Of a DNA stretch of 64,000 nucleotides, positions 21,721-30,633 are shown one piece after another. The position numbers were made by a program, and so were the translations under genes. Each line of letters opens with the position of its first letter. Position 1 is the stretch's first letter. The stretch spans positions 54,662,545-54,726,544 of the forward strand of contig CM046858.1 in the NCBI GenBank assembly GCA_025617745.1. The letters are read 5' to 3'. The notes beneath the pieces are model-generated. The model made no database searches and had not been told where the DNA came from. It saw only the letters and a program-made list of their open reading frames with translations. Origin of the DNA: Heliocidaris erythrogramma (taxonomy: Eukaryota; Echinodermata; Echinoidea; Camarodonta; Echinometridae).

Positions 21721-24700
21721 GAGAGTAAGTGACGTATAAAGGTGTAATTATAATAGTTCGGGTGAACTAAAATGGCCGAATTTTCAAGGTTCATAATTCT
21801 CTTTGAAAGGTATGTTCACAAGACTATAAGATTCACAAACTTGGCAGCAATGCGAACGCTGCCCCTTAAGAAAATAAATGGATACGTTTACCCCTACCTA
21901 ATATTTTATTCTTACCTTTACCCTCGATTATACCCCCCACCTTTTTAAAACTTATTTTTCCTATTGATCAAAGAGAGTAAATTTATAAATTTCTTTTAAG
22001 AAAATACATATGAATGTAAAAGTGTTTCTCTTAATTTGTGCGATGTGATAAATGTGAACAATGTGTAGGTCTATCCTCTTAACAATTACGGACTCGACCA
22101 AGTTATGTGTTTTAAGTGGAATGGCGTCGACCCTTTCGTGCTGTAAATCCCATCAACTAGCAATTAATCACATGTTGGGACCTAATTATCGTAAAGATTT
22201 AATGACACCGTATGAATGACGCCCATGAGTCAATTATCGACGCACCGGCATTAGCCAAGTGATGAATACATTAGCAACATGAAAAGATTTAAGAGGGTTT
22301 GACCTTTCTCAATGTGCATACGTGACACTGATCCACATTTTTATTTATTTTTATTTTATTTGTGGGTAAAGCATATACGCGTTAGGAAGCATCTTACAAA
22401 ATGAATACTAGTAATGCATAGGGGCTTCGGGCGCGTTCGAATCGCGTTCAAATGTTACCGTGTAATGTTACCGTGTAATGGTGCATATACTGAGCGTGCT
22501 CAGTGCACTGTACAGTGGACTAACTTCATTCCAAGGGGGAAATCCCTTAAAGTAGATATTCAAAGAAAATCACAAATATGGCAATTAATGTATCACTAGA
22601 AACTGGGAAGCTTACAGATGGCAATCGTATAAGTTTTATGTCAACTGCGTATCTGGTGATTATAAAAACAACACAAATAAAAGCTCTTCTCAGCATCTGG
22701 AATATCCGAGGATTCGCCAGAAATATAGCGATGTTTTGATGTCGTCACACTCGGGATCGATCTTGCTTAAGCAGACGACGTCCTGTAATGAATGAACGTA
22801 ATCGCAATGCAATTATTTATCAAATTATAAAGAGTTTGGTGTATTTAAACATGACCTAATTTCACACGATTATAAAGGGAAAGTGAAACTGATTCTGATA
22901 GCTAAAACCGTTTGATTGTAAATACATAGGAGAAGGGTCAATGATCAATGAAATAAACCCCACTTTCAAATTGAAAAGCCCTCCGAATAATAGCAGGATG
23001 GTATTCGTTCCCTCTTGAAACGCCGAACATGGCCCGGTGCAAGCAGCTGAAAATACAATGGCGTCTTATTTTGTTTACAAGTGACTGATTCCTTTATTTT
23101 TTTAACGCTGCATTTTTCATCAAAATAATACCATACACGAAGTTAAGAGTGAGGCAACAGACTAACATTAAGACTGACGCTAGTGAAGGAAGAGAAATAA
23201 GTGAAGAGGAGATGACAAAATAGGCTCTGAAAATGTGTAAGATGTTATGGGACATCGTCTGCTTAGACAGGACTGGTCCAGGGTGTGTCGTCACATATCT
23301 CAGCAGCGTTCGAGGAGCTCTTCAGCTGCTATATCGGGGGCTGTATTTTACCGTTTTATAATTGATAATAATCATTACTTCAAATGTTTCCAAGCGTTGA
23401 ATTTGGATAACCTTGTTTAATTTATGCCATCTATGCAATAATAAGTATTAAGCCAATATTTAAAATCATTAACGTTCTACTTTAACTTGATTTGAACCAT
23501 GGTTTAGACCGTGGTCTCAACCGTAGGTCAGATTTAAACTGTCGATTTTTGAGTCCACTCTTCGTGAATCGCTCATAGACTAAACCATGGTCTCAACTAA
23601 ACCCGTGGTATACAAAATCCATGGATTTGAAAATCTGTGGTCTCAATTGAATCCGTTTTTTTTTGTGAATTTGGGCCATAGAGTTCAGTAATAAGGATTG
23701 GAAAGGTTGCAGTTGAGAAGTTGCTAGAATTATATACCGGACGAGATTGTCTTGTGTTTACAGCCTCTTCGGAGTTTAGATTCTGATATAAATTGAAACC
23801 TATGGGATCACCAGTATCAATAGAAAAGTATACGCTCCCAGAATTATAATTGAGAAAGGGGCATAATCCCCAAGATTTGGGGGAATACCCGCGGGAGCTG
23901 CTATCCTGTGACTGGGTCACGTGATCAACGACCCCAGGAATCTAGGAACATGGGGAGGAGACACAATCCTTCCTGGTTGTCACCTGATCAGAGATCCCCA
24001 TAGCTTTTTCAGTTAGCTTAATATGTTACCAAGGTTCCGAGGCATTTATATTTGTATGATTTTTAATACGTTGTGTTTCAAGACATTGTTCAGAGTTTAG
24101 ACTGTTGTAATGATCATCACACTTTGTGATATTCAGGCATACACTACCTCTGTAAATGAATGCTTTGAACGGAATTAAACGCCGAGTAATGGAAAATATG
24201 TTGTACACTTGTTTTCTTCTCAAAAAGCGTAATTAATTAAGTTTTAAATGATCATGATAGGACCATAATTACCACAATTTTTTTCTTCTTCTTGTTTACT
24301 GTGTTCTTACGGTTTATTACTTTAGATAGTAGTGGACTATGATAGACCACTGTTTGTGGATAGTGTATTTATTTTTTTTATAATTCATTTCCTTTTTTGA
24401 AATGGAATGTTATGTCAACACCGAAATACCAGAGCTGATATCATGTAAAGTTATGATAACAGCCCCAAACTACTTTACTGATGAAAAGGCATACTAAACG
24501 CCTTAAAATGCACTTTCGAATATTAGGGACTAAGTATACAAAATAAATAAATAAATAACCAATTCGATCCTTTTGAAAGACTAGCAAAATATAATATTGA
24601 TCGATTTACTTCAAATACAAATTGGAAGTTTCATTTCATTCTTCCGTATGTATTTAAAACATGTCTACGTCTTTGCTTCAGGCGATCCTACGCCTTGGTT

Positions 24701-25651
24701 AAAGTATCTTAATACCATGCTCCAGACCTATACCCGTGTTACCCAGTGCATATTATTTCAATACTTTGTAAAATGTTGGGCAAATAACCAGAAGAAAATC
24801 ATACTTTATTTAGAATTGAAATTAATTTGTTGTAACATTTTTATTAAACGTTTGGAATGATCATTTTGTTTTATCAATAGCCACGGTTGATTTTGTTTTT
24901 CATTTTCACATTGCAATGAAGGAAGATACGCTAATGATACCAAGAACTAAATAAATATGTGTCGGGCCAACTGCAGGCGAAACAGAATACTCATGTACAA
25001 TAAAGATTTATAAATGATTCATGTAAGTGGTGATTCCACATCAGTGAAGTGGGATAGTTTATTGCCACATAGCGTGTAGCTTATCTTATTCTTGCATGAT
25101 TAAACTGCCTACTTACGTGCTATGAAAGCAAACATATTTTGGACTTGTTTTGCTGAGTGACTGATTGTTTATTGATATAAAATGAACCTTTAAATGCATA
25201 ACGCTATGAACTTGTTATTTTATTCCTCATAATAATACTCTTCTCGAAGTTCAAGAATATATTAGTCAAAAATAATACAATTCAAGGTTCATATTTGGTT
25301 AATAATCCATCAAAATTAAGTGTAATTAATTGAGTCAAGATATACTTCGGACGGGGAGGGGCATAATAATGTAAGCATTGAAGAGAATAGTGACGGTGTT
25401 AATCGTGTCACTTCGAAGGGACTATTAAGAATAATACATTGAAAAAGAACATAAACCGCCCCTTTTCTACCTTTTCTACACAGTGCATAAAAGATCGTCT
25501 TGCCGCCGATACAGCTTTGAATAGATTTGCTTTAGAGCAACAATATAGATGTAGGCTGTGGGACAAGTCCAAGTCATTTCTTAATGAGGATAATTATTCA
25601 ATTGTTTACAGGGAGGAAAAAAAAAAGAAAGGTCAAATACCATAGTTTGAC
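21718..25651. other. No gene recognised
   Basis: About 3.9 kb of AT-rich DNA with short, unconvincing open frames. A possible old TIR element is listed at 22735-23325. 23485-23650 has repeated AAACCATGGTYTMR motifs in both orientations. The frame 25439-25645 (LAADTALNRFALEQQYRCRL...) is uninterrupted but matches no family I recognise. Confidence 0.4.
22735..23325. repeat. Possible old TIR element, imperfect inverted ends
   Basis: GTCGTCACACTCGG...TTAAGCAGACGACGTCC at 22741-22783 is an imperfect complement of GGGACATCGTCTGCTTAGAC...GGTGTGTCGTCAC at 23250-23294. Similarity is patchy (shared cores AAGCAGACGA and GTCGTCACA), so the call is tentative. Confidence 0.35.
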
Positions 25652-26562
25652 GTTGATCAAATTAAAAAAAAATGAAAGAAAATTGTTTTATGTGTCAAAC
25701 AGTAATATATGTCACACTTTCAAAGATTCAAAATACATGTACATTTATTTCCTTGTCATTATCATAATCAAATACAAAAACAGTCACAAAAAGAACATGG
25801 GGTAAGGAGGCGAGGTTCCCAGGAAGCACATAGCTTGTAGTGGAGTAGCTTTTACAGTACAGCTATTTATTCAAAACCGCTATTCATTTAGTCACGCGTT
25901 ATTTAGTGAGATATTTGTAAATGCACTTATGCATAAAAACGTACTGCTGGTAACTCACAATATCTTCAAATTTGATAAGTCTGAAGTCGTGAAATAAGAG
26001 GTAGGTGTGGGTTCCAGATGGTACATTGCAAACAGTTTCATTTTATCTTATTTTGTAATGTAGTTAGCTTACTTATATTAGACGCATAGGTATTGCCCCA
26101 CACAAGAGTTCAATACGATAAACATGGGAGAACTAAAGAGCAGTACAAACCTCGAAGAACATTCTGAGGAAACAAAAGATGAAGTCTATGTATAATTTTG
26201 GCAATTTTATTTTCTACTACATGGATATGCGGTTTCCAAGACAACCGACTGTCAATACAAACGCCTATAAATTTGGGTCTTTTGGACTCTTGCAATTTCC
26301 ATATTGTTCACTTTAATATTTATTTCATCTATACCAGGAATGTTGTCTTTTTGGTGAATATAATAAAATTGCATTGCTTGAAGTTGACAGATAGCCGATA
26401 GGCTTGTATCCATTCGCATACTTTGCTTAACTTTCCATTGGCTATGATGTTGCATAGCGAGTTGATATTTGTGTCAGAGTATAGTATATTTGTATCATCT
26501 GCATATAAAACAAGAGAGAGTTCTGGAGAAGAATTGTGAATATCGTTTATGTAAAAAATCAA
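25652..26562 (-). pseudogene. LINE RT C-terminal half and 3' UTR
   Basis: On the minus strand from 26562: YINDIHNSSPELSLVLYADDTNILYSD (motif C YADD intact), then CEWIQAYRLSVNF, then after frameshifts PKFIGVCIDSRLSWKPHI, IHRLHLLFPQNVLRGLYCSLVLP. The coding remnant stops near 26050 and the UTR runs to about 25652, ending in an A/T-rich tract. Element 1 is inserted immediately upstream of YIND at 26551, and more of the same LINE (motif B) appears at 29249-29410. Confidence 0.8.
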
Positions 26563-27654
26563 GTGCTATTTTTAGCGCCTCAAGATTTGGAGGAAGCACC
26601 TGTAAGGGCACGCATATAGGGACTGCACAAATTGTGCTCAAATAGCACTTATAAGTGTAAGCCTTTTTACACTTCTGGTGCTATTAGACGCATGCAGCTC
26701 GCAAAACATCACTTCTAGTGCATTAAATATCCCATTTTAGAGCCCCCAAAACGGCACTACTAGTGCTAACACTTTTGCACCCAATATAGTGCTAAAGAAC
26801 ACACTCAAACAGTATGCACAAAATCACACCTCTAGTGCAGAAAGATAAGTCTGTTAAACAGCCCTACACTATTAAAGGTCTAGATTTTATTTTTAGATTG
26901 ATATGAACTGGTTGTATACATAGATGATGTGGACTAAAACCATGGCATGTGGATTAAATCATCTGAGAATTACTTTAGACCAAGAAGTGGCAATTTCGGA
27001 GGTTTAATTGTTCCTTTTCGGCAATCCAAAATCGTGACCAAAAAAGCACACACACCGCCTTCGTGCTCCATGCCTGGCTGACCCCGCATGATCAACAATT
27101 TTCATGTCAACAACGCTTACCGTAGACGGTTGGCCACACCACACAAGCTGAAACATGGCATTTCCACTTCATTGCTTTTCATCATGTTTCATATCCACCA
27201 CCACAAAAATTAATGTAAATATCATATTATTTGATACCTTTATTGGCATAAAATTACAGAAGTTCTAAATTTAATGTTTTAAATTTTTACTTACCACGTC
27301 ATGCCTGTGCAGCAGATGATGGCTCTTGCACTACAGTTGCGTAATAAGCGATTTCGTAATTGGCCCATGAGCAACTTTTTGCAAATGACCTTTCCCTTTT
27401 AAGATAATACGTAAGCTTGTCCGACATAGCAACCTACAGAATTCAAACTCTATGAAAGAAAGACATCGTAGACCAGGTGACTAGAATAGCACGTCAATGA
27501 ACACTTGGGAAAGCGCATTGTTTGCAAGTTGGCTATCATTTGGCAGACTGTCAAATACCAACCATTAATGAAATTTAATGAAAAGTATAATTAAATGAAT
27601 ATATGAATAATCATTACACAGTCGATGCTTATCTCAGAAAATATAGACCTGTTT

Positions 27655-27874
27655 ACTAAGTGATTCAAATTTATGGATGTTTCTTTCCTGGGGACCTAGT
27701 AACGAGGTATTCCATTAACCTGTTATTAATGAATGAACTACAATACTTGGAATCCAGTTTGCATACATTACTTGTTGCTATGTCGGGCAAGTCTCTGGCA
27801 AGCTTTCAGGTTGTCAAGAACAACCTTTGTTTCAAAAGTATGCATAAAATTTGAATCACTTAGTAAACAGGTCT
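27655..27874. mobile_element. 220 bp MITE, AGACCTGTTTACTAAGTGAT termini
   Basis: The ends are long inverted repeats (AGACCTGTTTACTAAGTGAT on the left and its complement ending at 27874). The interior is non-coding. A second copy of the same MITE, inverted relative to this one, sits in element 2 at 36856-36862 plus 55854-56077 and is split by Harbinger-like copies. Confidence 0.85.
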
Positions 27875-28257
27875 ATTTTAAACGAACATGCCAGTTTATG
27901 TCAAATGACCTTTATCTGCTCATGCGAAAATCCTAATTACGAAATCGCTAATTAGCACAGAATTGTGCAGGTGCTAAAATCACGGGACGTTGGTCAGCAC
28001 AAATAAAGATAATACGTAAGCTTGTCCGACATAGCAACCTAAATAATTCAAACTCTATGAAAGAAAGACATCGTAGACCAAGTGACTTGAATAACACGTC
28101 AATGAACACTTGGGAAAGCGCATTGTTTGCAAGTTGGCTATCATTTGGCTGACTCTCAAATACCAACCATCAATGAACACTTTGTTGCTTTTCAGTGGAT
28201 TTAATGAAAAGTACAATTAAATGTATATATGAATAATCATTACACAGTCGACGCTTA

Positions 28258-28493
28258 CACTATGAACACGGTGACAAAGAGAGCGGACAATTTATGCAGC
28301 TCCTCATTGTACCCTCCACAATAGCTCTAGTAGACAAAAGGCCATCCCTACACTGCTATTATGTGACACCTGTTCTACATATTTTTACAGGATAGCAATG
28401 AATGGATGTTCTTTTGTTAACCAGTTCAATTGTGAAGGGTACAATGAGGAGCAGCATAAATTGTCCGCTTCTTTGTTCGTCATGTTCATAGTG
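28258..28493. mobile_element. 236 bp MITE, CACTATGAACACGG termini
   Basis: Long inverted ends: CACTATGAACACGGTGACAA...GCGGACAATTTATGC matches the complement of 28435-28493. Other copies lie at 60413-60648 and, diverged, at 45651-45837. Confidence 0.85.
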
Positions 28494-28510
28494 TTATCTC
28501 ACAGCATTTT

Positions 28511-28958
28511 AAAGACCTCAGCCTGACCGAATTTTGAAATATACCCTTTATTCATCCACGGGGAGCTATATATTTTCTGAACAAATTGAAACCAACTTCA
28601 TGAGATTCCGTTTCCTGTGGAATGAGTAACAGCGTCCCAAATGTTGAGCCCCGGTGGTTTTTCTGACGAGGGCCCCGTCTCTGAGGAACGCTACTTTGCG
28701 GGGGGTGAAAATTTGATGACGACATATCGTGTAGACGCACTCGGAGCTGTATACATGACATGTCGTCACACGTCTAGCGACCCCCTGCAGTTTCCTCAGT
28801 TGTTACGCCATAGGGAGGGGGCGGACCAAAAAAATTATCTTTTTTATTTTTTATGGATAAACGGAGACGAAAATTTATGAATACACAGGGTAATTATATT
28901 CTTTGTTTACTAAGCTTTACGTCAATATATGGTTGTTTTGGGTCAGGCTGAGGTCTTT
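28511..28958. mobile_element. 448 bp MITE, AAAGACCTCAGCCTGACC termini
   Basis: 18 bp inverted ends, AAAGACCTCAGCCTGACC (28511) and GGTCAGGCTGAGGTCTTT (28941-28958). Element 2 lacks it: at 60656-60680 the host reads straight through CATTTTAAACGAACATGCC. That gives a clear empty site and shows insertion after the element duplicated. The short frames inside have no recognised homology. Confidence 0.8.
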
Positions 28959-29247
28959 CAACGAACATGCCAGTTTATGTCAAATGACCTTTATCTGCTC
29001 ATGCGAAAATCCTAATTACGAAATCGCTTATTAGCACAGAATTGTGCAGGTGCTAAAATCACGGGACGTTGGTCAGCACCTGAAGTGTAAAACGAGCGTC
29101 CTAACATTCAGCACTTACTTTTAGCATTCAATTTTCTGCGCCTTATCATCTCCCAGACGCAAATGGCACGTGAGGTGTTAGAAATAGCATGTCAAGTGCA
29201 AAATTCCAATTAGCACTCGTTTTTCAGCACTTCACTTTTAGAGTGTA

Positions 29248-29410
29248 TATTAAAAACAACAGAGGGCCTAAGAGTGATCCCTGAGGATCTCCACGTAAGA
29301 TGCTATTAAATTCCGAGATTGAAGATGCATATTTTGTACAGTATATATTTGTATCATTTGCATATAAAACAAGAGAGAGTTCTGGAGCAGAATTGTGAAT
29401 ATCGTTTATG
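29248..29410 (-). pseudogene. LINE RT fragment between elements 1 and 2 (order duplicated)
   Basis: On the minus strand this reads YINDIHNSAPELSLVLYANDTNIY and then [16 protein letters not shown], i.e. motif C (mutated to YAND) before motif B, the reverse of the normal order. 29330-29411 repeats 26475-26551 almost exactly. The explanation that fits is a tandem duplication of a unit made of about 80 bp of LINE plus the TIR element. Confidence 0.75.
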
Positions 29411-30148
29411 TACACTCTAAAAAATCAAGTGCTATTTTTAGCCTCAAGGTTTGGAGGAAGCACCCGTAAGGGCATGCATAGGGACTGCACAAATTGTGCT
29501 AAAGTAGCACCTGTACAAGTGCTATAATTCAACACCAGTCCAAGTGCTACTTTAAACACTTTATTGTAAGCCTTTTACACTTCTGGTGCTATTAGACGCA
29601 TGCAGCTCGCAAAAACAACACTTCTAGTGCATTAAATAACTCATTTTAGAGCCCCCAAAATGGCACTACTACTCCTAACACTTTTGCACCCAATATAGTG
29701 CTAAAGAACACACACAAACAGTATGCACAAAATCACACCTGTAGTGCTGAAAACTCACTATTCTATAGTCTGTTAAGCAGCCCTACACTAAGGTCTAGAT
29801 TTGTTTTTAGATTGATATGAACTGGTTAAATACATAGATGATATCGACTAAAACCATGGAATGTGGATTTAATCATCTGAGAATTACTTTAGACCAAGAA
29901 GTGGCAATTTCGGAGGTTTAATTGTTCCATTTCGGCAATCCACAATCGTGACGAAAAAAAGCACACACACTGCCTTCCAAATTTCCCAGGCCCGGCCGCG
30001 TGTTATTTTTTGGTAACCAAGCCTAGGCAGATTTCGCATTTTTTTCATACTAATACGGTTTATTCCGTCAAGACTAATCGGCATGAATATTCATGAAAAC
30101 GAATTTTAGCTATATAATAAAACGAGCAAGGGCATCGAGCAGCTGTTC

Positions 30149-30216
30149 TGTGTGGCGCAATCGGATAATCCAGTCCTCTCTTGGTGAAGGAACCACGAGT
30201 TCGAACCTCGGCAGAA
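30149..30216 (+). tRNA. tRNA-like sequence abutting the DIRS left end
   Basis: TTCTG...CAGAA can form an acceptor-like stem. TGGCGCAATCGGATAAT resembles the D-arm/A-box and CGAGTTCGAACCTCG is a perfect T-arm/B-box. The anticodon arm is irregular (loop about 10 nt), so a functional tRNA is unlikely. A SINE head or pseudo-tRNA is more probable. Confidence 0.5.
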
Positions 30217-30263
30217 GATTTGTAAAATCAGCACTGATTTTCTTATTTACTATATAAATCTAT

Positions 30264-30413
30264 ATACCTACCTATTATGCCTGTAGTCTTGACTACGGGA
30301 CCCCTTCGAGAATTTATCACACATGAGTCACAATATTGTGCGCACCCCCCGTAATCCTATTGTCCCCTTCGCCACTCACGCGCGTCAATACGCTACGGCC
30401 ATCTTCCTCTTTT
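30264..30413. repeat. DIRS inverted terminal repeat (3' side of element)
   Basis: About 150 bp, complementary to 36229-36377. Contains the small palindrome GTAGTCTTGACTAC. Its outer extension (30218-30263) is unique to this end and is complemented in the internal region. Confidence 0.93.
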
Positions 30414-30471
30414 GCGAGCAACCCCAAGAAGAAACATGTTGCTTGCAAGGTGCGGGGAAGGAGGGAGGGTC

Positions 30472-30566
30472 ATAGGTAGGTATATAGATTTATATAGTAA
30501 ATAAGAAAATCAGTGCTGATTTTACAAATTTACTGCAATAAATCATATATACCTACCTATTATGCC
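30472..30566. repeat. DIRS internal complementary region (ICR)
   Basis: 30472-30529 is complementary to the left terminus (30218-30275). 30527-30566 is a perfect 40 bp complement of the right terminus (36361-36400). The two overlap by AAT. In DIRS-1 such a region is thought to bridge the two cDNA ends before circularisation. It lies just downstream of the recombinase stop codon. Confidence 0.93.
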
Positions 30567-30633
30567 AGACCAGCGCCAACTCAAAGACCGGGAGGCATGT
30601 TTCGAGCAGAAGGGAATAGGATTACACCAAAGA

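Larger units (their letters stand above)
26551..29247. mobile_element. TIR element 1 (CACTCTAAAAAATCAAGTGCT family), 2.7 kb
   Basis: The left end (GTAAAAAATCAAGTGCTATT) has lost the outer CACTC seen in its sister at 29411. The right end is TCAGCACTTCACTTTTAGAGTGTA. It splits LINE RT sequence, which is present at both sides. It contains internal direct duplications (27395-27640 against 28005-28255, and 27876-27995 against 28966-29075) and three nested MITEs. No transposase is recognised, so it is non-autonomous. The short MITE at 18694-19180 shares the same ends. Confidence 0.75.

Noticed and set aside
30149-30216. Functional tRNA gene
   Set aside because: The T-arm is good but the anticodon arm is irregular and the acceptor stem has a mismatch; it sits inside a repeat. 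Kept only as tRNA-like.
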